A DNA stretch of 64,000 nucleotides, from NCBI RefSeq assembly GCF_033568475.1, contig NC_133123.1, positions 17,718,622 through 17,782,621 on the forward strand, given 5' to 3'. The notes under the pieces were generated by a model. The model saw only the letters and a list, made by a program, of their open reading frames with translations, searched no databases and was not told the origin of the DNA. Shown here one piece after another: positions 26,588 to 38,600 of the stretch; the first letter of the stretch is position 1, and the number at the start of each line of letters is the position of its first letter. A program made the translations under genes and the position numbers. This stretch comes from Henckelia pumila. Taxonomy: Eukaryota > Streptophyta > Magnoliopsida > Lamiales > Gesneriaceae.

Positions 26588-27276
26588 TGAGTGAGGACAT
26601 AAGCACGCTGAAAAGACCTGTCTTGATACAATGGGTCATTACATTTACTATATATAAAGAAATGTACAACATATTAATTACAATTTTAATTGCACAATTG
26701 CAGACGTTGAGCAATAAAAGATATCACTACATTTGATTTCATTAAATAAAAAACAATGCATTCATTTTTTATATTTGTCAAAACAGTGCACATGACATTA
26801 GATGACCAACAATAATGGAATTGTGCAAAAATTCATACGACAATAAATTTCATCATAAATACTATAATGTGTGTTATGCATCAAATCAAAACATATTCGT
26901 GTGTGCACAAAGAATGAGTTTTTCATTCCAAATTTCTTATCTATTTGTGTCACAAATGTGTAATATTGTTCCAAATATATTTGAAATTATTTCAAATCGA
27001 AACAATTCACATTTCGTTAGCAAAAACATCAAACTCTTGTAATACTAAATTATTGATAAATTATTTTAATGTATGACACATAAATCCAAAATACAGAATT
27101 CCATCTTCGGTCAAAACCATTAAAATTTACTAAATTTTTTTAAGCTAAAAAAGACCAATTTCATTTGAAAATAATATTAAAACAAAGATAAACCATCCTC
27201 AGGATGATTATAAAGATTTTTTTTTAAAAAAGTGAACAAGCTAGGTATTTTCTTTTGGCACGATTGATGAGTAAGT

Positions 27277-27806
27277 TCAAGAAATACTTGTTTGAGGTTC
27301 TGAGACCTTCGCCTCTAAATCTTCTTCTTCACCCTCTTCCTCCGAAACTCGCGTGATTTCAGTTTTCGGTACAAAATTTGGCGCCACAACCATGATGCCG
27401 CCAGCGCCAATATTATGATCGCCCTTTACGCTTTGTTCCTCGTTTGATAGAGTAAAAATACATACTTTATTGATTTTTTTTATTATTATTCCCCCACAAC
27501 ACGTAGTATAAACTAACAATGATTATCGCCGAGCCAAACACAATGCATATGTGATGGGCTTGATGGCTATTAATCGTAATTTTTGTGATTGGAATATGTA
27601 TATTAAACTTGAAAGGGATGGAAGGAGCAATTGATAAATGAAATTACCATCCTAAGTGTAAGTTCTCGTCAAGAAAGAGACAGAAAGAAGTTGCTACGAG
27701 TCTAAGCAACAGTGGATTGAAAGCGGAGACTTACAATGACCCCCTCATCTTCAAGCATGACATGGCCAAAACTCACATTGTTCCAGATCTCACGTTTCCC
27801 TACAAA
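27277..27806 (-). pseudogene. WAT1-related 3'-exon copy P3
   Basis: The last-exon copy (27277-27542) keeps an open tail ending EPQTSIS and the GTEITRV-type acidic region, but its acceptor is altered (CAATGCATATG in place of CTGCATGTG on the plus strand). The penultimate-exon copy (about 27655-27806) has an in-frame stop where the gene has Trp (TGA, near 27770). Confidence 0.75.
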
Positions 27807-27959
27807 CAAAAAACATCGTACGATATATTAATTAAATTTTTATGTTAATTAGTATTCCATATTAATTTTTCATGTCTTTACTATATATAAAAAAATGCAC
27901 AACATTAATTATAATTTTAATTGCACAATTGTAGATGTTGAGCAATGAATGATATCATG

Positions 27960-28020
27960 ACTACATTTTTTTTTCCCGAAACCCGCCTGTTGTGGCGGAG
28001 GATAAGGCGGATATAACTAC
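27960..28020. other. Short insertion in the P3/P2 spacer
   Basis: Compared with the sister units, about 50-60 bp containing CCCGCCTGTTGTGGCGGAGG have been inserted, with ACTACAT on both sides. This may be a tiny transposed fragment with target duplication; its source is not recognised. Confidence 0.45.
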
Positions 28021-28568
28021 ATTTGATCTTATTGAATAATGAACAATGTATATATCTTCTACATTATATTTGTCAAAATAGTGCACATGACATTAGATGA
28101 ACAACACTGATAGAATTGTGCGAAAATTCATACAACAATAAAAATCATCATAAACACTATAATGTGTGTTATGTATCAAATCAAAATATATTCGTGCGTG
28201 CACAAATAATGAGTGTTTCATTCAAAATTCCTTATCTGTAGTGTTACAAATGTTCGAGATTGTTTCAAATATATTTAAAATTATTCCAAATCGGACCTAT
28301 TTCACATTTCGTTCGCCAAATCATCAAAATATTGTAAGACTAAATTAAATATTATTATTTTAATGCAAGACATGTAAAACCAAAATACAGATTGCAATCT
28401 TCAGTCAGAAACCTTAAAATGTACTAAATTTTTTTTAGATTGAAAAAAAAATTAATTTGAAAATGATATTTATAACTAAGATAGGCCATCCTCATGATGA
28501 TTATAAAGATTTAAAAAAAAAACGATAACTAACAAGGCATTTTCTTTTGGCACGATTAATGATTACGT

Positions 28569-29064
28569 TCAAGATACACTTATTCGAGGTTCTGATACCA
28601 TCGCCTCTAGATCTGCTTCTTCATATTCTTCCTCTGAAACTCGCGTGATTTCATTGCCCGGTACAAAATTTGGCGCAATCATGATGGTTGCCCTTTACGC
28701 ATTGTTCCTCACTCGATCGAGTAAGAATACATATTTTTTTGATTTTTTTTGCTTTTACCCCACAACATGCGGTACAAACAAACTATGATTATCGCGGAGC
28801 CAAGCGCACTGCATGTGCATGAAGATTAATCGTAATTTTTGTGATTGGAATATGTATATTCAAATTGAAAAGGGATGGAAGGGGCAATTGATAAATTAAA
28901 TTACTATCCTAAGGGTAAATTAATTCTCGTCAGGGAAAAGAGAGCAAGAAATTTATACGAGTACATGCAACAGTGGTTTAAAAACAGAGACGAACAACGG
29001 CCTCATCATCTTCAATCACGACATCAGCAAAACCCATATTGTTCCAGATCCCACGTTTTCCTAC
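28569..29064 (-). pseudogene. WAT1-related 3'-exon copy P2
   Basis: Last-exon copy 28569-28808 with the acceptor kept (CTGCATGTGCAT on the plus strand) but shorter than the 262 bp of the gene, so frameshifted. The penultimate-exon copy (about 28912-29064) has an extra base right after its acceptor. Confidence 0.75.
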
Positions 29065-29756
29065 AAACAAACAAACATTGTATGATATATTAATTAAATT
29101 GTTTTTATTAATTAGTATTCCAGATTAATTTTTCATGTCTTTACTATATATATATAAAGAAATGCACAATATTAATTACAATTTTAATTGCATAATTGTA
29201 GATGTTGAGCAATGAATGATATCACTACATGATTTGATATCATTCAGTAATGAACAATGCATTCTTCTTGTATATTTTTCAAAATAGTGTACATGAAATT
29301 ATATGACAAACACTAATGGCGAAAATTCATATGACAATAAAAATCAATATAAACACTATAATGTATGTTATGCACCAAATCATAACATATTTTGTGTGCA
29401 CAAAGGATGAGTTTTTCATTTCAAATTCCCTATCTCCTTTTGTCACAAATGTTCGAGATTGTTTGAAATTTAATTGGAATTATTCCAAATAGGATCAATT
29501 TCACATTTCGTTCGCCAAATCATCAAACTCTTGTAAGAAATTATTATTTCAATGCAAGACACATAAAACCAAAATACAGAATGCAATCTCCGGTTAAAAA
29601 CTTTAAAACATACTACATTTTTTTAAGATTGAAAAAAACCAAATTTCATTAGAAAATTATATTTAAAACTAAGATAGACCATCCTCACGATGATTATACA
29701 TATTTTTTAAAAAATGAACTAGCTACGCATTTTCTTTTGGCACGATTGATGAGTAA

Positions 29757-30027
29757 GTTCAAGATACACTTGTTTGAGGTTCTGAGACAATCGCCTCTAA
29801 ATCTGCTTCTTCATCATCTTCCTTCGAAACTCACGTGATTTCAGTGCCCAGAACAAAATTTGGCGCCACGGGCTTGATGCCGTCGGCGCCACCATTATGA
29901 TCGTCCTTTACGCTTTTTTCCTCACTCGATGTAGTAAGAATATAATACATATTTTCTTTATTTTTTTGCTTTTCCCCCCACAACATGCAGTACAAAATAC
30001 CTATGATTATCACGGATCCAAGAGCAC
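29757..30027 (-). pseudogene. WAT1-related last-exon copy P1, penultimate exon replaced
   Basis: The last-exon homology runs from 29757 up to the acceptor position (CTATGATTATC...CCAAGAGCAC, 30001-30027), where it stops abruptly. Foreign sequence follows to about 30500. The frame is broken early by changes after the hydrophobic helix, and ends at GTEIT. Confidence 0.75.
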
Positions 30028-30505
30028 TTTTGAACCTTTTCTGAATTTCATATCCTTCTTCACCTTCAACGATTTTTTCTTGTTCATAGCGTATGTGTCT
30101 TTATTCAATTGAAAGATTTTCTTCGCTTCATTGGTGATAGTGTGCATTGTGAAAATTTTAACCGGAGACCACTGTTTTACTCTTGTCCAAGATGAAGTTG
30201 TTTGAGCGTGGGAAAATAACCATATTCTCAAACCCTTTTTAATTCAAAACTAAGTAAAGAGTATCATGCAGTTTCAACTAAATTTGAGGGTGATTTTGTA
30301 ACAAATGACAGAATTCTTCCAGGAACTGAGAAAACATAAATGCTGACTTGAGGACTGACAACAAAATTTTATTTTCCATTGGAGATTTATCGATCATTTT
30401 CTCAAAAATTATGTCAATTACCTGACGAAAAATAAAATTTGATCATTATGAAAGTAAGGGGCAAAAATGTCCTGATAAACAAATAAACCTTCTTTAATTA
30501 CCTCA
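30028..30505 (-). other. Foreign segment, possible captured gene fragment
   Basis: This replaces the penultimate-exon copy and spacer expected in unit P1. On the minus strand two stretches have protein-like composition: one following an acceptor-like TTTCGTCAG at about 30421, encoding VIDIIFEKMIDKSPMENKIL, and one ending near 30017 with WSPVKIFTMHTITNEAKKIF and a Lys-rich tail. I do not recognise the family. It may be two exons of another plant gene, moved by a transposon or by repair synthesis. Confidence 0.4.
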
Positions 30506-30801
30506 ATTTAATTGACCAATTTCATATTTCGTTCGCCAAATCATCAAACTCTTGTAAGACTAAATTAATGGTTATTATTTTAATGTACGACACAAGAAAC
30601 CAAAATACAGAATGCAATCTTCAGTCACAAACTTTAAAATGTACCTAATTTTTTTAAGATTGAAAAGAAAAACAAATTTCATTAGAAAATGGTATTTAAA
30701 ACTAAGATAGACCATCCTCACTATGATTATGAAGATTTTTTTTTTTTTTTAAAAAAGGTGAACTAGGTGGGCATGTTCTTTTGGCATGACTATGAGTAAG
30801 T

Positions 30802-33057
30802 TCAAGATATGCTTGTTTGAGGTTCTGAGACCTTTGCCTCTAAATCTGCTTCTTCATCCTCTTCTTCCGAAACTCGCATGATTTCGGTGCTCGGTACAAA
30901 ATTTGGCGCCACGGCCATGATGCCGCCGGCGGCAACATTATGATCGCTCTTTACGCTTTGTTCTTCACTCGATGGAGCAAGTCTACACACTTTCTTGATT
31001 TCTTTGCTTTTCCCCCACAACACGACGTACAAACCACCTATGATTATCGCGGCGCCAAGCACACTGCATGTGCATGACGATTAATCGTAATTTTTGTAAT
31101 TGAAATATGTATATTAAACTTGAAAAAGATGGAAGGAGCAATTAATAAATGAAATTACCTTCCTAAGTGTAAGTTTTCGCCGAGAAAGAGAGAGCAAGAA
31201 ATTGCTACAAGTACAAGCGACAGTGGATTGAAAACGGAGACGAACAATGGTCCCCTCATCTTCAAGCACGACATCGTCAAAACCCACATTATTCCAGATC
31301 CAACGATTCCCTACAAACAAACAAACATCATATGATATATTAATTAAAATTTATATGTTTCTTAGTACTCCATGTTAATTTTTCATGTCTTATGTACAAC
31401 ATTAATTACCATGTAAACTACGATTAGGAGCCTGAGGTTCCATCCGAGTTTCCATTGGCTCCAATCCTTTTCCGAAGAGAATGCATAAACCACAGCTTGA
31501 ATCGATCCCACCACCGAAATCAGAGCCGTGCTTGAATAATGGCAAGGGTACTTCTCACTGACTTTAGCCTGCAGTCGAAACCGAGTTTTATAACTTATTT
31601 TGTTCGATAACTCGTGAGCGACTAGCATTGCTTGCAGTTCGAGTCATCGTTCCAATATATATTTTTCGAAATTTACCTGAATAATCAATGCAAACGAGTA
31701 AGAGACGCAGCAGGCGATGGCGAGCACAAGGCCTATGATGTTATTAATGGACTTTTGGTGGGCTGCTGCCACGTGGCCGTCTGCATGTTGATTTGTAGGA
31801 AGAAGGTGAACATGGGTTGACCAAAGTTTGACTTCCAAGCCTTTGTAAAAAGTCAAAAGCATAGCTCCTCCTATACTCAGAAATGTCCCCATCACCTTTG
31901 CTTTCCCTGCCATCGTCGTCCACCCCAATTTCTCCATCCTAAATAATCAAACCATATATATTTATATATATTTTGTTCACATGCATAAAAGTATTTTTTA
32001 GGAAATTTATATGATGAAAACATAACTTGTCACAAGAAACCTATAGAACCTAAAAATGTAAGAAAAAAATAATCCCCACAAACAATTCGATGGTTTTAAA
32101 ATAGAAAAATGGGAGAATTGGGTCAATGGTGATATACAAATTTCAATTTGGAAAAAAATTCTCTCATTCATCAAAATAAGCACCATCTAATAGCATATGT
32201 CACATGTTGTGTTTCTTTCTTCTTCTTCTTCTTTTTTAGTCAAATAAAACTATAAATAATACAAAATTTGATCAAAGTTACTTTTAAAAACTTCATCTTG
32301 AATCATTGATACAATAAATCATCAAAAAACAATTATCAAACCACAACCTATCTTTTGGGTTCCTTGAATGAGTAAAATTTATATTTTAGTACCTATAATA
32401 TGTTTACATCTTTGCATATTAGGTTTGATTTTGTATATTATAAAATTTCAGTTATTCAATAATTTTAATTATTTTTCATCCCAAGTGCTAATGTGTTATT
32501 GTACACATCAACACCACTTCAAGGAAAAGATTAAAACTGACCAAGAAAAACATAAATAATATTGCATATCATGAAGATTGGATTAATGTGGCCATATAGG
32601 GAGAAAATTACAGAGAGTCAAATATATTTGACTAAAATACAATTTTCTGTTTATAACAAAAATAATTTAAAAAAAGCTTAATTCTATCAACTGTTTTGTC
32701 ACCTATCGTGACAAACATCACGATGACTCAAAAAAAATTTAACGAAAAAGAAAATTAAAGAAACCCGCGACTAATTTCATGATAAATTGAACTAATTAAT
32801 TACTTCACAACAATAATTACCCGCATGTATATTTTGAGATGATAAATGTGCGTTTGTGTATATATTATATATATTTTGCTGGTGTGAATTAAAAATTTAT
32901 TGTAAAAAAAATAAATTAAAATTGATTAATTACCTAAAAAGAATTGCTAAAACAAAGGTGACAGCGGGCATGAGGTTAGACGTAGCTGCGGCAAACGTGA
33001 CGGTTGTCAGTGCTAAGCTCTCCGCGTATAAATTTTGTGCCATTGATCCCCTGCATC

Positions 33058-33106
<49 letters not shown>

Positions 33107-33908
33107 AGATTTAATATTATAATTAAAAAATACTATTAATTAATTTTCGCCTTTAAAAATAAAAGTAAAACAAATGAAAACAACATATAATGTACGCACT
33201 CACCCAAACAACGCAGAAAGAAATATTTGAAAGGCAATTTTCCACGTCAATTTCGGCCTCTTTTTCCTGCAAATTATATATGCATTAATATTTCAATCTC
33301 AAAATCACAAAAGCAAATTCTACACATCCCTCTCTCTCTCTTTATATATGTATATATACACACACAGTGTGTGCCGTTTGACAAATGAAATTAAATGAAA
33401 AAAAAAAAAGAAAAAAAGATTAAGTATGTGGATATCAGGGTGTTCTTGTGGTAATTAATTAAAGAACCCGTGCTTCAATCAATGTGAGCCCCAACTATAT
33501 ATTTCTTTTAATTCCCGTGTGAGAAAATTAGTTTGCATTAATTTGGATCGATCCCTAAAGCTAATTTCTTCCCATGACGACAGAAGATGAAAAAAAAAAT
33601 TCTTAATTTCCACCCTTTAAAACTCGAAAATTATAATTAAATAAATTGATTTTCTTGAATTAATTCGTTAAAAATATAATATATATACAACCAAGAAAGA
33701 AAGAAAGCAAGCACCTTTCGACGACAAGGGCAATGGGAACAACAGTAACGGCGGCGAAGATGAGACGGTAGGCGACGAGAACTCGCATGCTCATGCCGTC
33801 GTTGGCCGCCAATTTGTAGAACACGTTGACTCCCGTCACCGCAATCTGCACTATCACCATCATAATCGTGGGTTTCAGGCCATGTATGGCATCACAAAAT
33901 CTCCCCAT
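30802..33908 (-). CDS. WAT1-related / UMAMIT membrane transporter, complete, seven exons
   Basis: Exons on the minus strand: 33715-33908, 33204-33266, 32934-33050, 31677-31938, 31410-31568, 31159-31310, 30802-31063. All junctions are GT/AG and the phases close to 402 residues plus stop. The product is an integral membrane protein of the plant drug/metabolite transporter group (two EamA repeats, usually ten helices); known members move auxin (WAT1, tonoplast) or amino acids (UMAMITs). Landmarks: GLKPTIMMVIVQIAVTGVNV near the start, AYRLIFAAVTVVPIALV, AQNLYAESLALTTVTFAAAT (exon 3), SIGGAMLLTFYKG (exon 4), GIVGSGIMW (exon 6), AAIIIGGLYVVLWGKSKE (exon 7), then a 70-residue acidic tail. I place the start at 33908 (MGRFCDAIHGLKP, good context); an ATG at 33956 would add 16 residues. 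The substrate cannot be read from sequence. Tandem 3'-exon copies lie downstream. Confidence 0.93.
33058..33101. repeat. TA microsatellite in an intron of the transporter gene
   Basis: About 22 uninterrupted TA units lie in the second intron, only about 8 bp from the exon 3 acceptor side at 33050. Confidence 0.95.
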
Positions 33909-34020
33909 TCCCGGATCCAACCCTCGTCGCAACATCAATATTCCAGGAATCTGCATGTACTTGTATATATATATATATATATACGCTTTGATCTTGATAT
34001 ATATATATCAAAACGTACTT

Positions 34021-34110
34021 GTAGAGAGAGGGAATGAGTGAGAATTAAAAGTACATCATGTAATTTGGAGGGTTTTGTGTCAAAATGGTTGCATGGTGAT
34101 ATATATATAT
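34021..34110 (-). promoter_or_regulatory. Core promoter candidate of the transporter gene
   Basis: On the minus strand CCATATATATATAT (34099-34112) could be the TATA element. About 60-80 nt downstream comes a CT-rich stretch, CATTCCCTCTCTCTACAAG, typical of plant leaders. The ATG at 33908 lies about 190 nt from the TATA candidate. Confidence 0.4.
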
Positions 34111-34144
34111 GGCGCGTGGTTCGATATTCATTCATTGTTTCTTT

Positions 34145-34469
34145 TTTGGAAAAAAGAAAAAGAAACCATTCATTAAAATGTATATTGACAAAATTGAAAT
34201 AATTATAATATTAAAGTAATTGTTTTTGTAAGATGGGGATTAAGAAAACGAGGGTTTTTGCTATTTTCCCACGTCATAATTAAGAAAGAGTATCAGAAAT
34301 TGTTACTAGTACTCATTTATTAAGGCTCGCAACGGTGGAGATAGACACGTGGTGAATATATTTCTTGCCTTTTCCACAGGCGTCTTCGCTTTGCCTAGCT
34401 AGCTTCTGCGGGACCCCCCCTCCTTTTCTTGTTACAACAATTTAGTTTGCATGCCATTTATTAATATTC

Positions 34470-34512
<43 letters not shown>

Positions 34513-34874
34513 TACCGATGCTAGCATATGCTATATTTGACAATTCTTTGCATCTCGCGTACAAAAAATTTGAGCCCACTTTGGGACACTATTGGAGTAG
34601 TATTGACAAATCCGTGTTTATAAATAAATTTATTGTGATCAGATGATCTCATAGACCGAGATTGGTTGATCCGATCCAAAACTCGACTGAGTGATTAGAC
34701 GGTCACACGTACATGAGTTGTTCTTGTTATGGAAGCAACATATAATCCACATTTTCATTTTGTTTTCTTAATTTGGTCCACTGATATTTTTCGTTTTCGT
34801 TTTCGCTCGACCAATTATTCGAAGTTTGTTTTTTCGTCATTAGTTACGTACTTTTTGCCGATATGACATAATAA
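34145..34874. other. Intergenic DNA
   Basis: No gene seen. A TA microsatellite occupies about 34470-34510. Confidence 0.5.
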
Positions 34875-34960
34875 GGTAGTGTTTGAAAGTGCTTTTATGA
34901 AGCAATTTTTGTTAAAAAAAAACTAAAAAATGCTTTCTAGAAGCTCTTCAAAACACTACC
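34875..34960. mobile_element. MITE of the GGTAGTGTTTG family with TAA target duplication
   Basis: It starts GGTAGTGTTTGAAAG and ends TTCAAAACACTACC, with TAA on both sides (34872-34874 and 34961-34963). It is the cleanest of the three copies and points to a PIF/Harbinger-type MITE. Confidence 0.7.
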
Positions 34961-34963
34961 TAA

Positions 34964-36963
34964 ATACCGATGTAAAATAATGAATTGTTAACGTCCTAAC
35001 TCTTATCGGAAATCACTGACATGTCTAGAGTCACATCGATAATTGGATTTTTTTTTTTTAAAAAAGCATGAATCAAAACTTAATGCACCCCAAAACCAAT
35101 TTTTGAATACTTAAGTGGGGTGAAAATAAAAAAGAAACAAGTTAAATGGGGGACAAAATAGTTATTTTCCCGTATGTAATTAATCTTCTGTTAATCTGAA
35201 GTGAGCTGCCTATGATTTAGAATTTAGTAACTAATTGTGTTTGAATAATTTTACATTCAATATATATATGTAATGAAATCTCTCAGCAAAGGGGAAAAAA
35301 TTAACATAATTTTCTTTTGAAATCACACCAAAGTAAGCATAATCTTAAGAGAATCACACCATATAAAAAATAGATCATTGATGTTGGCGTCGTCACTGCT
35401 TACGCTCAGATTGTATGTATAGTTGAATTGAAGTTTAATTTGTCTTGTGCAATATTCTCCCTAAAACTTTAGCCAAATTTAATTTTGACGTAATATAATG
35501 ATAATAATTAAGCCGGAAATCATGTAAAATTCTAGTTATACATTTTATTTATTTTATAAGTAACTCAATTATTTTTTATTTTAATTTCATGAAGGCAAAA
35601 TGGTTGCCATCTGACCATTATATTAATTAGATTTCTGAAAAATGCATTTATATCAATTTTAATGCTTTCTTCAACAATTTATACGTCACCTATCACCCCA
35701 AAAGGAAACAAGAACAAAAACAAAAATAAAAGATACTTCTAATGTATATTTTTCATCATATATATCTCAATATAATTAATTTAGTGTACTTAAATAACAA
35801 AATTCTTGATATGATATTTTTTTTGAAGCTAATTCTTGATATGATATTAAAAACCAAATAATGTGTATTTTCTCATGACATGATATCATGGCTATGTCTA
35901 ATTTAGAATACAAAATCAAAATCATACACCGCATTCTCCATTTACTTTTTTTAGAAACACATTCAGAGAACGTTGGGAATTATCCGATAAGACATTGATG
36001 CTCCTATTTTTCATGAGTAAGTTTCTTTTGAGATATATGATCTTATAGATCATATTCATTATATGGGTCGATTCAATATATATATATATATATATATATA
36101 TAATAAAAATTAATAATTTTGACATAAAAATAATATTTTTTATAAGTTGGGGTCAAGTATGAAACCCGTCTAATGAAAACTAACCCATGAGACATAAGAT
36201 AGTCTCACAAGAACTTCTATGATTATTCATTATATTGGGTACGTTTTTGTATAATATATGTTTTTTAATAAAATTTTATCTTCTATTTATTCAATTTTTT
36301 ATATCATAATCGGAAAACTATTATTGAACTATATAGTCTATAAATGCGATATATTAAAATTTTTAAAAGGTAAATTAAAATTATAAAATTGACGAACTAA
36401 AGTGAAAATTATCAAATGAATAGCCGTATTATTGACGACAAATAATAAAAAGGTAGTACCAGCTGTACAAACACTATCGTTTTGTAATGAAATTTCAGTT
36501 TCGCTATCTTAATTAATTTGTTTGTTTTTCCCCAATTCTAGTCTTTTTTATATTGTTTGTATTTTGTATTTCAATTTTAGTCTTTTTTTATGCATCATGC
36601 TGATATATCTAGTGATATTCTAGTGACATGTAAGTAGATTCAAGAAAAGATTACTAAATTACAAAACAAATTACCAAAACCGCAAAGAAGGAGGAAAAAT
36701 AAAACAATTTAATTCCCCTTAATATAAACACCAATTCAAGAATTTAATGATACGTACGTCATGGCCTACGTTTAAGTCCAATAAATTGCATCCATTTCTT
36801 GTAATATTAAGCACATGTAATGTAAGTCACCATGCAAAAGAATCACTGCTAGTAAAGAGGAGTTAATGCATTTACAGACCCAAGTTTGAATTTACAGCAC
36901 ATAGTTTCCTGATTATGAGGAAAATAATTACATGACTTTGTGCAATTCTCCCCTCAAAACGTG
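34964..36963. other. Intergenic AT-rich DNA
   Basis: No gene seen. A TA microsatellite lies at about 36077-36102. Around it (36005-36215), phrases such as TTTTGACATAAAAATAATAT and GAGACATAAGATAGTCTCAC look like a worn dispersed repeat. Confidence 0.45.
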
Positions 36964-36971
36964 TGCACATT

Positions 36972-37398
36972 TAGGGGTGGGTCGGTACGGTATATCGCAC
37001 CGAAAATTGGATACCGTATACCGTATACCGTACCGAAAAAATCAATATGAAATTTTTCCATACCGATATCGTACCGTATACCGAATATACCGAATTTTTG
37101 GTATGGCGAAAATATATACCGTGTACCGATACCAAATTCAAAAAAAATTCGGTATACCGAAAAAAATTCGGTATACCGACAAAAAAGTCGGTATACCGAA
37201 AATTTTCATATATATATATTTTTTAAAAAAATTATTTTTCAGTATTTCGATATATACCGGTATACCGAAAAAAAATTTATCATATTGATACCGATACCGA
37301 AAATTTAGGTACGATATGGTACCGTACCGAAATTTTCGGTAATTTTTTCGGTACGATTTTTTGGTATTTCGGTATTTCGGTATTTTTTTCCACCCCTA
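36972..37398. mobile_element. hAT-type MITE with 8-bp target duplication
   Basis: The 427-bp element begins TAGGGGTGGG and ends CCACCCCTA, and is flanked by the perfect 8-bp repeat TGCACATT (36964-36971 and 37399-37406). These are hAT superfamily features. The interior is filled with palindromic GGTATACCG and related CGGTAC motifs. No transposase is encoded; the open frame through the left half is just the translated repeat. Confidence 0.9.
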
Positions 37399-37626
37399 TG
37401 CACATTCAAACCATCACATTCCTTGAATTTCATGTCCAATTTTTTATTTTTTTTTAATCCATTTCGCCACATTTTTTAATTAGTTTGGCTTTAATTGATA
37501 GCTGCTAGGAAATATATAAAATTAAAAATAGTTGGCAGAAATTAACTACAATTTCGCGAGCCGTCTCTATTTTTCACGATTTTTATTTTTATTTTTTGAA
37601 AAAATCAATGAGTGAAATGTTAGTTC

Positions 37627-38595
37627 TGTTGAAAATGTTGAATGAATTGTAAATTGGGCTGCATAGGGCTTGAAAGACTTTTGAAATTATTGTCAAAACG
37701 TGTTGAATAAATTCAAATTTGGTGAATAAATTGGAGGGAAAATTTGTTTTGGTTTGTCCCACATTGGAACAATTTTAATATGTTTGACTCCTTAAATAAC
37801 CCAAATTTGGTTTATGGGATTGGGCCCTTAGGGCACCGGATGTTTTGTAAAGGGGCAAGACGCTAATCGATGCAGCAAATACACGCGTGTGCGGCCGGTT
37901 TGGCCGCGGCGAGGCAAGATCTTATGATCAATTATTCATTTTGAATAAAATTTGGTTAAAGGAAAAAAAATAAACAAAATTCTAACTACCGACCGAGCGC
38001 AGCCCTCGTCTGCGAAAACAGTAGGTTGGCCAAAAGTTGGGCGCTCGATCGGTGGAAATTTACCGACCGAGCGCAGCATCGTTTGAGCGAAACAGAAACT
38101 TGGTGAAATGTGGGCCGCTCGATCGGTTAAAAATCACCGACCGAGCGCGCCCTCTACAGTTCGAAAAGTTGCATCTGTTTCTGGGCTTTTTCAGTCATGG
38201 ATTGCATCCTTAGGCCATGAGACGTATTGTTTGAAGTCTTAGGCTATATATATGATCAGTTATAACGTATAACGATATAGAAAAACATCTGAAACGCAGA
38301 CAAAACATCTGAGAAAGTAAAACATCAGAGTTTTTGTTTTCACTGCGATTTCCTCCCTCTCTCTCAAAACAAAGTTGTTTACATATTTTAGTTCGCTGAA
38401 GTTCGAGATATTTTTTGTGCTGATATATCTCATTCGCAAAGTCGTTGTATCTTAGAGACGATTGCCGCAAACGTTGAGCACTTTGAACGGGCAATTTTGT
38501 CTTGCGGATAGAGAGACTCTCTCGCCTCGACTTATTCTTTGTTGCTGCTGTTGGTTGTCAAGTTCTTCAGAATTCGGAATACTACTCAAATAACA
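37627..38595. mobile_element. Solo LTR with 5-bp target duplication
   Basis: The 969-bp sequence begins TGTTGAAAATG and ends CAAATAACA. AGTTC flanks it on both sides (37622-37626 and 38596-38600). No internal coding or second LTR is present, so the element was removed by LTR recombination. A block of alternating CGACCGAGCGC motifs lies at 37987-38150. The superfamily is not decided. Confidence 0.8.
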
Positions 38596-38600
38596 AGTTC

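Larger units (their letters stand above)
25842..26643 (+). mobile_element. Complete Cassandra-type TRIM with 5S rRNA-derived LTRs
   Basis: Two LTRs, 25842-26221 (380 bp) and 26292-26643 (352 bp), begin TGTGACGCCCGGGGC and end GGTCRTTACA. The 70-bp inside starts with a primer-binding site TGGTATCAAAGCCGA, complementary to initiator Met-tRNA, and ends in a purine-rich stretch before the right LTR. Each LTR carries a 5S rRNA-like segment. The duplicated target TTTAC is perfect (25837-25841 and 26644-26648). The right LTR lacks about 28 bp near its start (a stretch with GAGGCAGGGAGTGATCGCCG in the left one). No protein is encoded, as usual for TRIMs; replication would need enzymes from other elements. 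It interrupts the spacer of exon copy P4. Confidence 0.92.

Noticed and set aside
36932-37288. 118-codon open frame rich in Tyr, Arg and Ile
   Set aside because: It lies across the left end of the hAT MITE and translates the GGTATACCG repeats; it starts outside the element and has no domain.
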